Of a stretch of 64,000 bases of DNA, positions 12,223 through 23,777 are shown one piece after another (the stretch's first letter is position 1; every line of letters starts with the position of its first letter). The position numbers and the translations under genes are program-made. The stretch lies in NCBI GenBank assembly GCA_024760905.1, contig CM045735.1, positions 12,424,749 to 12,488,748 on the forward strand, in the 5' to 3' direction. The DNA comes from Plotosus lineatus (taxonomy: Eukaryota > Chordata > Actinopteri > Siluriformes > Plotosidae). The notes beneath the pieces are model-generated. The model saw nothing but the letters and a program-made list of their open reading frames with translations. It was not told the origin of the DNA and ran no database searches.

Positions 12223-12328
12223 GTTTCCTGTATGTCAACAGTAGGTGGCAGCAATGATCCAGTATTAAAGTTTGCAGCACCGTCCCACACCTTTCATTGC
12301 CTGAATTCAGCAGGCACCCGATATGCAC

Positions 12329-12407
12329 TGCGCATGCGCTTGTCTCATCAACAAGGCAACCAACGCTGACCCATAACCCGTTATGTGAAAAAAACAGAAG
12401 CAGCTCG
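12329..12407 (+). promoter_or_regulatory. fibp: Candidate fibp promoter and non-coding first exon
   Basis: A perfect NRF1 palindrome (TGCGCATGCGCT, 12329-12340) is followed by GGCAACC, a half-site like those of RFX factors, and then by a strong donor (CG|GTGAGT) after 12407. A matching acceptor (TTCTCATTTTCCAAG) ends at 16557, three bases before the fibp ATG at 16560. A 5' UTR exon here spliced to 16558 is therefore plausible. NRF1 sites are common in TATA-less housekeeping promoters, which suits fibp. No transcript evidence is available. Confidence 0.45.
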
Positions 12408-12726
12408 GTGAGTTAAATAATTTTTTTCTTAGTTACAGAGTTAAGTGTAGGTTTTTGTCAAATATATTTTTCTCTTGACTTGCGGCCTTTTTATTATTCA
12501 GATTTTGCACAACACCCGCAGATTCATCAGATTTTAGAGCTGGCGGTCTAAAACTGGGGCTCGAGGACCACCAGGGGACCTTTTTTTTTTTTTTTTTTTT
12601 AATTTTTTGATTGTTTGTTTTCATTTTATTACAGTGGTTTAAACAAGAAAACAAACAAAGAAAAAACTCACAGCCTTCCAGTAACAATTATCTTTGACTT
12701 ACACTTACATACATACATACTTGCAT

Positions 12727-14130
12727 ACAGCTCATGAAAACCCAAAATTCCCATCTCAAAAAATTAGCATATCATGTTCAGGTAGTCTAAACAAGCTATT
12801 AAGCTAATCATCTGAATCAACCGATTAACTCTAAACACCTGCAAAAGATTCCTGAGGCTTTTAAAAACTCCCAGCCTGGTTCATTACTCAAAACCGCAAT
12901 CATGGGTAAGACTGCCGACCTGACTGCTGTCCAGAAGGCCATCATTGACGCCCTCAAGCAAGAGGGTAAGACACAGAAAGAAATCTCTGAGCGAATAGGC
13001 TGTTCCCAGAGTGCTGTATCAAGACACCTCAGTGGGACGTGTGTGGGAAGGAAAAAGTGTGGCAGAAAACGCTGCACAACCAGAAGAGGTGACCGGACCC
13101 TGAGGAAGATTGTGGAGAAGGGCCGATTCCAGACCTTGGGGGACCTGTGGACGCAGTGGACTGGGCTACAGGTGCCGCATTCCCCAGGTCAAGCCACTTT
13201 TGAACTAGAAACAGCGGCAGAAGCGGCTGACCTGGGCTACAGAGAAGCAGCACTGGACTGTTGCTCAGTGGTCCAAAGTACTTTTTTCGTATGAAAGCAA
13301 ATTTTGCATGTCATTCGGAAATCCAGGTGCCAGAGTCTGGAGGAAGACTGGGGAGAAGGAAATGCCAAAATGCCTGACGTCCAGTGTCAAGTAGTACCCA
13401 CAGTCAGTGATGGTCTGGGGTGCCATGTCAGCTGCTGGTGTTGGTCCACTGTGTTTTATCAAGGGCAGGGTCAATGCAGCTAGCTATCAGGAGATTTTGG
13501 AGAACTTCATGCTTCCATCTGCTGAAAAGCTTTATGGAGATGAAGATTTCGTTTTTCAGCACGACCTGGCACCTGCTCACAGTGCCAAAACCACTGCTAA
13601 ATGGTTTACTGACCATGGTATTACTGTGCTCAATTGGCCTGCCAACTCTCCTGACCTGAACCCCATAGAGAATCTGTGGGATATTGTGAAGAGAAAGTTG
13701 AGAGACACCAGACCCAACACTGTGGATGAGCTTAAGGCCGCTATCGAAGCATCCTGGGCCTCCGTAACACCTCAGCAGTGCCACAGGCTGATTGGCTCCA
13801 TGCCACGCCACATTGAAGCACTCATTTCTGCAAAAGGATTCCCGACCAAGTATTGAGTGCATAACTGAACATAATTATTTGAAGGTTGGCTTTTTTTTGT
13901 ATTAAAAACACTTTTTTATTGGTCGGATGAAATATGCTAATTTTTTGAGATAGGGATTTTGGGTTTTCATGAGCTGTATACCAAAATCATCAGTATTAAA
14001 ATAATAAAAGACCTGAAATATTTTAGTTGGTGTGCAATGAATCTAAAATATATGAAAGTTTAATTTTTATCAGTACATTACAGAAAATAATGAACTTCAT
14101 CACAATATGCTAATTTTTTGAGAAGGACTG

Positions 14131-14133
<3 letters not shown>
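12727..14133 (+). mobile_element. Tc1/mariner transposon, defective
   Basis: Inner terminal repeats with GGTTTTCATGAGCTGTAT and its complement lie at 12727-12775 and 13925-13980. The right side also has the outer repeat (CTAATTTTTTGAGAAGGAC, 14109-14127), while the left outer repeat is missing. The transposase is split: the N-terminal helix-turn-helix (KTQKEISERIGCSQSAVSRHL) starts at 12902, and the C-terminal catalytic part (FQHDLAPAHSA, NWPANSPDLNPIENLWD) is at 13407-13856, with at least one frameshift between. Loss of an outer repeat and the broken frame make it immobile. Confidence 0.88.
12902..13856 (+). pseudogene. Tc1 transposase, frameshifted
   Basis: The frame from 12902 holds the paired-like DNA-binding domain but leaves the transposase frame after about 60-80 residues. 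The catalytic DDE part resumes in another frame and is open at 13407-13856 (149 residues), including the HDLAPAH and SPDLNPIE blocks. It would move the element by cut-and-paste if intact. Confidence 0.85.

Positions 14134-14184
<51 letters not shown>
14133..14184. repeat. (TA)n microsatellite
   Basis: About 25 TA units directly abutting the Tc1 right end. Confidence 0.9.
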
Positions 14185-14186
<2 letters not shown>

Positions 14187-14204
14187 TATATAGATAGATC
14201 GATA

Positions 14205-14535
14205 GATAGATGGATGGTGCCTCACAGCAAGAAGGTCCTGGGTTCGATTCCCAGCTCAGGTGTTTCTGTGTGTAGTTTGCATGTTCCCCCCATGCCTGCA
14301 TGGGTGTCCTCCGGGTACACCGGTTTCCTCCCACAGTCCAAAAACATGCACAGTAGGCCAATTGACTGTTCCAAATCTCCCTGATTTGTGAGTGTGAATA
14401 GTTGTGTGAGTGATAGCCTTGTGATGGCCTGGCGAGCTGCTTAGGGAGTGTCCCACTCTTGCCTAGAATAGGCTGAGATGGCCACCAGCCTCCCCGCGAC
14501 CATAATTAGTACAAATCAGTTCAGAAAATGATGAG
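14205..14535 (+). mobile_element. tRNA-derived SINE family B
   Basis: B box GGTTCGATTCC at 14242, then the GCATGTTCC and GGTTTCCTCCCACAGTCC blocks, then the L2-like tail ending GACCATAATTAG. Confidence 0.75.
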
Positions 14536-14789
14536 CCACTATGGCTCGGGTGTAAAAAGCCCAACAGAGTTTTTTTTTTAGTTCAGAAAATGAATGATAA
14601 ATTATTAGATTGAAACACAAAGTTATTATTCACTCAACAAACACTTATAAATAACAACTATTTATTTATTTATAACATATTTGTTTGTCAGCATGGTAGC
14701 ACAGTGGTTTGCACGCCTGCCTCACAGCAAGAAGAGTTTATCAAGTTATTGACAAACGGAAAACGTTTTTACTCAATCAATCGCTCAGT

Positions 14790-15124
14790 CATTTGCTGAA
14801 CTGTTTAATCTTATAAGGGTTATGGGGAGGCTGGAGCCTATCACAGCCAACACTTTGAAAAGGTGGGGTACACACTGAACAGCTTGCCAAACCATAACAG
14901 ATATAACACACACACACAACCATTCACTCTCATAGCTACAAGCAATTTGGAACTGCCGACGAGCCGAACCTGCAAGTTTCTGGACTGTGAGAGGAAAGCA
15001 GATTACCCAGAGGAAGCCCACACCAGCATGGGTAGAACATGCACAGGATGAACTCCATATGGGAATTCCTGAACCTGGGACCTTCTTGCTGTACATGTGC
15101 TAACCTCTATGTCACTTTGCCACC
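14790..15124 (-). mobile_element. tRNA-derived SINE family B
   Basis: Minus-strand copy with the tail at 14790-14890 and the head ending near 15124. A truncated + head of the same family lies just left of it at 14688-14737. Confidence 0.7.
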
Positions 15125-15304
15125 ATAATTTATTTAATAATTTGAAATTTGAATTATAATTAAATGGGCCCTGGATATAAAGCTTGGGAACCTGTGCAGA
15201 GTAACAGCATGCATATTACAGTATATTAAATTCAGCTCACACTCACCAGCGTTTCCATATACAGTGAGTAAAGTAGAACAAAAACAGCACTGTATGGTTG
15301 GTTG

Positions 15305-15475
15305 CCTTCTTCTTCTTCTTCTTCTTTTCCTTCGGCTTTTCCCTTCAGGGGTCGCCACAGCGAATCATCTGCCTCCATCTCACCTTATCCTTTGCATCTT
15401 CTTCTCTTATACCAGCAACCTTCATGTCCTGCTTCACTACATCCATAAATCGTCTCTTTGGCCTGGGACCTTAAA
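15305..15475 (-). mobile_element. RTE-type LINE 3' end
   Basis: On the minus strand it encodes the last residues seen at 25770-25870 (MDVV and WKQMIRC type). It continues into the 3' tail with the AAGGAGAAG-like repeat. Only the last ~170 bp is present. Confidence 0.65.
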
Positions 15476-15551
15476 ATTCACTTTATAAAGTTTAATTCCA
15501 GCAGTAACAAATTATGATTAAAGTGATTGTTGGTAACAGGAAAATTTAATT

Positions 15552-16530
15552 ACAGTGATCCCTCGCTACTTCGTGTTTCAGTTTCTGCGGCTTCAGTGCA
15601 TCGGGGGTTTTTCAAAAATATTCATTGAAAAAAAAAAGGAAATTAAGGAAAAATATGGAAAAAGTTATGGAAAATTCCGCAAAACAAGGCCAATTATGCA
15701 AAAATCCCCCAAACAAACAAAACAAACAAAAAACAACAACAACCCAAAACCCCCCAACAAAACTGCAGGGCTCACTTTCTGCGGTAAATTGGGACCGAGA
15801 TCCCCCCACGACCGCCGCATTCTGCGAAGTAGGATCGACACCCCCCCTCCTGACTGATGTATACGTGTATATAAATACACACACATATACAGACGTGTGC
15901 GTGCACACAAATGCATGCGCACACACTGGGATGCGCACCTCACATAAAAATGTAAGTAGTTTTGGATTCGTTTTTTTTTGTTTTGTTTTTGTTTGTTTGG
16001 GTTTTTTTTTTTTTTTTGTATAATTGGCCTTGTTTTTGTGGCAGTTTCCTTAACTTTTTCCTATATCCTTTCTTAATTTCTTTATTTTTTAATTCAATGA
16101 ATGTCTGTCTGTCTTCCTTTCAGCTTTTTCCCTTTTACTCGGGAGTCGCCACAGCGAATCATCTGATTCGCACGTTTTGATTTGGCAGAGGTTTTTACGT
16201 CGGATGCCCTTCCTGTCACAACCCTTTTTAGCAAGGGACAGAAACACGCTGACGACTTTGCAGCTACTCTTTACGAAAGTCAGCAATGGTTCTTTTACAT
16301 GCCTCTCACCATAGACAGTGAGAGACATGGCCCGCCTTTGATAACCCAGTTAGCTGCACTGGGGGGGACAGTGACAGCCTTGTGGAGAGTGGGACTTGAA
16401 CCCCCAACCTTTGGATCAGCAATCCAGCGCCCTATACCACTAGACCACCACTGCCCCCTTTTTTTAATTCAATGAATACAGTATTTAAAAAAAAAAAGCA
16501 ATTTACTGAAGCCGCATGACTTGAACCTTA
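15552..16530. mobile_element. TIR element with CAGTGATCCCTCGCTA ends, composite
   Basis: The left end reads CAGTGATCCCTCGCTACTTC (15556). Internal GCGGTAAATTGGGACCGAGA (15780) is the opposite end of a second copy. It is interrupted by the SINE at 16103-16459. The right end lies just 5' of the fibp start exon. Related copies are at 44888-45395, 46081-46646 and 61110-61562. Confidence 0.6.
16103..16459 (-). mobile_element. tRNA-derived SINE family A with RTE-type tail and target duplication
   Basis: The copy is flanked by an 18-bp direct repeat, TTTTTTAATTCAATGAAT, at 16085-16102 and 16460-16477, inside the TIR element. The tail matches the RTE LINE 3' end. Confidence 0.82.
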
Positions 16531-16559
16531 TATGTGTGTAAATTCTCATTTTCCAAGGA

Positions 16560-19500
16560 ATGTCAATGGAATGAGATGTATTTGTAGGCAACACCACCAT
16601 CATCGATGCAGAAGTGTACCAGCTGTGGTTGGATGCATATTCAGGTGTGGATATTTATTAACTCAAAGCTGTCTGATTGCAAGGTACTGATCACGTAAAA
16701 GCAGCACAAACATTGCATCTCTTTAGATATCTTTAGCCTCCCCACGACCCAATTTAGGATAAATTGGCTTAAAAAAATGAATGACTGAATCAAGGAATGA
16801 ACTCCAAGCTGTTTGTATACCATAGTGAAAAATATGTGCATAAAATATACAGTACTCCACACATAAGATCATGTTATAGGGAAACACACATTGTTCAGGT
16901 GTGTAAAGGAACTCGCCAAACTGCCTGAGTTCACGCTTTTCGCTATGGATTCTACAGTGAGTGATGCGATGCAGATGCGACTAGCGAGTAGTGCTTTCTT
17001 TGAGAGTGATGTCAGTGGAGAGGTCCTGCAGAGTGACACCATGGACCTATACAGAACCTTCCAGATGTGCGAACGACTTTTGCGTTGCCCCTCGAAGTTG
17101 GCCAATCAGCTCCTCTTTCAGATCCCCACCCAGCGGCAGGCTATTCTTATAGAAAGGTATTGTTTCCACTGTTTTCTGGAGCAGTTTATCATAATCTGAA
17201 TATAAATACAGCACTTACTTTACATGTTTATGATGAATATGTTCATGCAGCGGTTTTTCATGGTTTATTTGTAGGTATTATGAATTTGATCATATATTTG
17301 CTAGAGAGGTTTTGGGGAAGAAGCTTTCGAAAGGGACCAAGAAGGACCTGGATGATATCAGCTCAAAGACCGGCATCGCCTTAAAAAGCTGCCGTCGTCA
17401 GGTGCGTCAGGCGGGAAAATGTCTCAGCTGGTACTGTCAGCTCTTATTCTGTAGAAATAGGGGGCGGCCAACATTAGAGTGAAATCTATTTGCCTTAAAC
17501 TGTACTTTATTTAGAGTGCATAGATTTTGATAAGCTTTGTTTGGCAATCACTATCCAAGTTATGACGTACGCGAGTTATGACTACCAAGTACTTCCGACC
17601 ACGTCTGGCAGCACAGCGCGTAAGATAGTTGTGGCAGCACAGCATCCCAGCGTCTCACACTCACAGCATTCTACCGCTACACTCAGTGAGTAGCTTCCGT
17701 TGCAGTAACATCTCTTTTACAGTACAATTTTACATTCATTTACTGTACACTGTTACCATGGCCCCCAAGAGGAAGTCCGATTCATCAGATGGTGATTCTA
17801 CCAAGAAAGCAAGGAAGGCGCTGTCGTCGGAGACGAATATGAAAGAAGAACGTGAGATCTCCATCTCTCCCACTCCACGGTGTCTACAATTTTGAAGAAC
17901 AAGGACCACATTAAGGAAGCGGTGAAAGCAGCATCTCCGATTAAGTCTGAACGTGATGTTGCGAGCAGATGATGCTTGAAGGACAAGGACCACATTACCA
18001 TCCACACAATTATTTATAGCCGGCCAACACACACAATTATTTACACTCATGCCTTTTGAAATGTGGGAGAAAATCAGGGCAACTGGAAGAAACCCACACA
18101 AGCACAGGGAGAACATGCAAACTCCATAGAGAAATGCCCTCACAAAACTCAATCCAAGGACATTTCTGCTGTAAGGTGGAGATACTAACCTCTGTGCCAC
18201 TCTGTCGTCCTTTCCATGTATTATGTAAATAACATGAAACTCTCACCATGGACAGTGAGAGACATGGCCGGCCTTTTGATATCCCAGTTAGCTGCACTGG
18301 GGGGGGGGGGACATTGACAACCTTGGCAACATTGACAACATTGACAAAGCTTGAACCTCCAACTTTGGGATCCAGCACCTTACCACCAGGCCACCACCGC
18401 CCTCCTTAATTATATTGGATTATCAATTTTATATGGTCAATGCATTCAGTATTCAGTCATTTTTTGAACTGGTTAATCCTGATTAGAGTAATAGGAACAC
18501 TGGTGTCCATTTCAGCCAACTTTTGGTGAGGGCAGAGTACGTCGTAGATCAGAAACACACTGATGTCTATGCAGCTAATCTTTATGAAAGTCAGCATTGG
18601 TTCTTTTACATGAACCTCCCACCGGGCAGTGGTGGTCTAGTGGTATAAGGCGCCGGATCGCTGATCCAAAGGTTGGGGGTTCGAGTCCCACTCTCTGCAA
18701 GGTTGTCACTGTCCTACCCCAGTGCAGCTAACTGGGTTATCAAAGGCCGGCCATGTCTCTCACTGTCTATGGTGTGAGGCATGTAAAAGAACCATTGCTG
18801 ACTTTCGACAAGAGTAGGCTGCAAAGCCGTCAGCGTGTTTCCACCCTGCGATGGCCTGGCGAGCTGTCCATGGTGTACTCTGCCCTCGCCCTGAGTTGGC
18901 TGGGATGGGCACCAGCCTCCCCATGACCCTAATTAGGATGAAGCGGTTACAGAAAATGAACCGAACTGAACTAAACCTCCCACCACAGATAGTGAGAGAC
19001 ATGGCTGGCCTATGATAACTCGGTTAGCTGCATGGAGGTAATCCCAGGACCTTACCACTGGTCCACCACTGCCCCAGTGTGATAAGTAATACCAAAAAAA
19101 AGTTAATACAGCCCTTGAACAGAACTGTAAATGATCTAGGTTGAATATAATGATTACTGTAAAAGACACTGTAATTTCTTGCTCGCAGTTTGACAATTTC
19201 AAGCGAGTGTTCAAAGTCGTGGAGGCGCTGAAAGGTCCCCTTGTGGAGAACGTGCAACATCACTTCCTCCTGTCTGATTCACTGGCCAGGTAAGAACTTA
19301 GGAAACTTCAGGGAAATTGACTTCGAGTGAAATTACCTAAAAATAGCTCCAAAAATGATTCGATGATTCACAGTTTTTCACTTCTCTTTATTTTCTCATT
19401 ATCTTATTCTTCCATTCATTTCTTTTACCATTCAATCTCTTTTCCCATTCTCTTCCCTGACTCATTTCTCCATTGCAGGGACTATGCTGCAGTCGTTTTC

Positions 19501-21813
19501 TTTGCTAACTGCCGCTTCGAGACTGGCAAGAGAAAGCTGCAGTATCTATCTTTTCAGGATTTTGCCTTCTGTGCAGGCCAGCTAATCAGTTATTGGACTG
19601 TCGGAGCTATCGGTAAGATGCATGAGCTCACAGTAATGTACCGAACATCTAACACTGAGTTTAAAAAAATATATATATTAATAGGTGCAGCTTTCATCAT
19701 GACAATTTCAATCACCATATTATACTCTGCTCAGCCAGAAAGGTGCATGACTGCACACATGTAATCTCCATGGCACTGTTGCTTCAGGTGGTCAGGTTAA
19801 GACTCAGCAACATTTATGAGGTAATAGAATGAAGTTAGCTGCATATACTGAATGACCAGGCTGTCCAGGATGTGAAATTAGCACCCGGCATTTACCGGCA
19901 TTTTTGTGGGAAATCCAGAAAAATCCAACCCAATACCGACCCCCGTGTCAGGCAGAAGGCCTTTTCTGTAAAATGAACAATCTGCCGCCGCCCAAGATAT
20001 GACACATCAATGAAAGCTCGTTACCACAAGCTAGAGAAGATGCAGGTTGTTTGAGTGGCATCGCAGGGCTTAAATAATCATTAAAAACACACTAAAAATT
20101 CACAATTCAAGCAATCACCTTGATGACGTGTGCGAAGGAGAAAAAAAGAGGTGTACACATCATCTGCAACCAATCAGCAAGAGGGAGAAATAAAAGCTCT
20201 CAGGCAATGGCTAAATTTGAATCACGTGCCAGTAACTTCCAGGTTTGCCGCCAATCCGCGAGAATAATAATAATATAATTTAACTGTAACTAACAATGTC
20301 AAAGGGTGGCGTAGTGGTTAGGGTGCTGTGCTCATGATCAGGAGGTTGTGAGTTCGAATCCCACTGAGACCCTCACTGTGCTAAGACCCCTGGGCAAGGT
20401 CTCAACCACAAGTGTGCCTCTGTTCACCCAGCAGTATAAATGGGTACCAGTAAAATATACTGGGAAGGTAACCTGCGATGGACTAGCGTCCCATCCAGGG
20501 GGAGTTGAACTCCTGGTCGCTTCACGCTACGGAAACCGGGGATAAGCACCGGCCTGATGAGCCACGAGGCTAAGCCACTAGGCTCAGGTGTAAAAACCCA
20601 ACAGACTTACCTACCTAACAATGTCAAAGCAGAGAAAGTTAACTGGCTTTGTAAAAGATAAAAAACTGACCAAAGTGATGTTGGACAAAGTAGCACTAAT
20701 GTCAGAGATTATAAAGATGAAATGATATCCAAAGAGGACTTTTCAGGCAGGACCGATGACTCCACCCACACTTTGAAAGTTTGAGTTAATGCACTACTGT
20801 AGTTTAATGTTATTTAAAGCTAACTCTGTAGTACTAATACTGTAATTGGCCTGAGGACAATTTTACATTGCAAACACCAAAAAATGTCAAATTAAAGAAA
20901 GTATGATTTATTAAACATGTTTTAATTTGATCAGCAGAATCATAAATAAAGAGCTGTATATGATGGAGAATTGCTTTACATGTATGTTTCTTATTCAGTC
21001 ATAATGGCTATTGCACAGCAAATATATAGACAGGTGAACAAGTGAACGAAAAAAAAATTATCACATAATTACTGGGCAGCATGGTGGCGTAGTGGTTAGC
21101 ACACCCGCCTCACAGCAAGAAGGCCTGGTTTCGAATCCAAGCCTGGGCGTTTCTGTGTGGAGTCTGCATGTTCTTCCCATGCTTGCGTGGGTTTCCTCCG
21201 GGTACTCCGGTTTCCTCCCACAGTCCAAAAACATGCATCTGTGGAGAGGGCTTCACTAAGTTGGATAACTTGTGCCCAATCCCTTTCTTCAATGAATAAA
21301 ATATGTTTCAATCAATTACTCATCCCAGAAAAAGTGGGGTCCAGTAAAATTCTTGGGGGTCCTGAAGATTTTTTTCTTCTGCCTGCCCCAATGTCCGGTG
21401 GAAATATTTCTTAATTTCGTGCCCTGAGGCTGTCATATCATTGGACTTTTTCTTCACTGATGGTATGGACATACAGTCGGCCCTCTACTTACGAAATTAA
21501 TCCGTTCCAGAGCCTTTTTCGGAACCTGGAGTTTTCGTAATCAGAGGCGCGTTTTACATGTAAAACGTGTGATTTGTTCCAAGGCTCCCAAAACTACCCA
21601 TAAACCCTTTAAAAATGAATAAAGTACACCAATTTTGTATGAAATATGTGTTAAAAGTAAAAGAAAATTATTTATTAAACCATTTAAACATTTTATTAAC
21701 ATATTTATTAATTAAATCATTATTAAACATTTTTTGTTAACACACATACACACACACACACACTGTCTCTCTCTGTCTCTCTCTCTCTGTCTCTCTCACA
21801 CACACACACACAT

Positions 21814-21895
<82 letters not shown>

Positions 21896-23740
21896 CTCTC
21901 TCTCACTCTCTCTTTCTCGTTCTCTCTCTTTGAATGGCACGCTCTGTTGAATGCAGGCTGCGCCCACACGCAGCGCGCAGCCGACGGAGCTTTTGAGACG
22001 GGGTGTTGTATTTTAAGCGGAATTACCTGCTTGAAAGATCTGAGGTCCGGATTCAATATTTACTTGCTTCCTCGAGAGATCAGAGATCCAGATTCAATAT
22101 TTACTTGCTTCCTTGTGAGATCGGAGGTCTTATCCCATGGAGCATTCTGTGCACGGAACATTTGTGGCGCCGCTCACTTCCGTGCACAAAAATGCTTCGT
22201 GGCTGAATGCGGAGCTTTTGACATGGGGCGTGGCTCATCCGGACCTCCTCAAATAAGCTGCAATGAGTACAAATAAACTGACGAAACTCACGAACCAACA
22301 GTACATCTCTCTTTTACCCCGTCACTGTATCTCAGCTTTTAATGCTTCAGTATCCTTCCGAAATAATCGCCTCCGTCACTGTATCTCCACTTTTAAGGTC
22401 TCCTTCTGCTTCAATATCGTCCCGATTGTAGAGGGGTTTCGGCCATACTCCTTTGCGATTTCGCTCAACCGCATCCCACTTTCGTATTTTTTTATTATCT
22501 CTTGCTTCATTTCGATTGATAATGGAGCCCACTTCTTCTTTTCAGTGTCACCGGGAATCACTTTCTTGGGGTCCATGATGGATAACAAAATATAACGCTG
22601 CAATGATCATTCTGAAAAAATTCACGAGCCAACAGTCCTGGTCAACTCTCCTTCACGTGTGTGACAAACAGGAAGTATGGGTACAGGAATGAGTACAGTT
22701 CAGCTCCCTCCTGGCCAATGTGAGGCCGGCGGGGCGGGATCTTGGGAGACAGCCAATGAGAGAGCAACTCGCGCATTGTTTGAATTTTTGAATGGCGCGT
22801 TTGGCGCTTTTCGTAAGAAGAGGTTTCGTATACAGAGGATGAAAATTTAGGAAAATGTTTTTTGTAACCTGGATTTTTCATATTCAGGCCAGCCATGTCC
22901 CTCAATGTCCATGGTGAGAGGCTGTAAAAGAACCATTGCTGACTTTCAACAAGAGTAGCTGCGTATCAGTCAGCGTGTTTCTGCCCTGCTATAGTCTGGC
23001 GAGCTGACCAGGGTGTGCCCTGCCCTCACCCAGAGTCGGCTGAGATGGGCACCAACTTCCTCATGAACCTAATTCAGAATTCAGAAAATGAATGAATGGA
23101 TAATAATTTATTCTTTATGTTCTGAAAAGTCCTTAAGAAATACATTAGTGAAAAGTGATTATTTTTAAAAATGAAGAGTTTTGTGAGCTCGCAAGCCAAT
23201 ATAAGCAAGAATCCTGTCGGCCCTGTTGCTTACTTCACTCTCAAAACTAGAAGCCATGTTGTCCATAACAATGGTAATCTAAACACTGCTTACCATTAAG
23301 CCAGCACTCAGCTGGTTTCTGTCTGGAAAATGGTACTAACGAGCATCTAGACCAGGGATCCCCAACAACCGGTCAATTGGTACCGGTCCGCAGAAGAAAT
23401 AATTAATTATTTCCTTTTTATTTATTATCTGAGTCGGAATGATGCTTATTTTTGAAATATCTTTTATTTTGAAAAATGACCGGATTTTCTCGGTTACATG
23501 TCGGTCATTTGAGCGCTAAAATGTAACCCACGAGGTGACGGTACATGAACAGAAGCGAGTTGGACATGTTTCAAACAATGGTGGGGATTTTGGGTGAGAC
23601 TGAGCCTGAGCCTTCATTCTCCCAGCTGGTGCACCATCACCTGTGTTTTTTTTTAAAGAAAAGTTTAAGCTCTACTTCCCAACCAACTTTATTTCAGCTG
23701 TTGAAAAATAACATTCATGGAGTGCATATTATTATTATTA

Positions 23741-23777
<37 letters not shown>

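Noticed and set aside
12010..12369. Protein with D, H and Y homopolymer runs
   Set aside because: It is explained by the trinucleotide repeat at 12147-12222.
15612..16023. Basic protein frames around 15.6-16.0 kb
   Set aside because: They come from A/T tracts of a TIR element and have no splice context or homology.
16572..16574. TGA in fibp as a selenocysteine codon or programmed readthrough
   Set aside because: Human has Leu at this position, no FIBP selenoprotein is known, and the context after the TGA (GAT) lacks a readthrough motif. No SECIS element was looked for by folding.
18624..18700. tRNA gene
   Set aside because: A and B boxes are present, but the ends do not form a proper acceptor stem and the sequence is the head of a repeated SINE.
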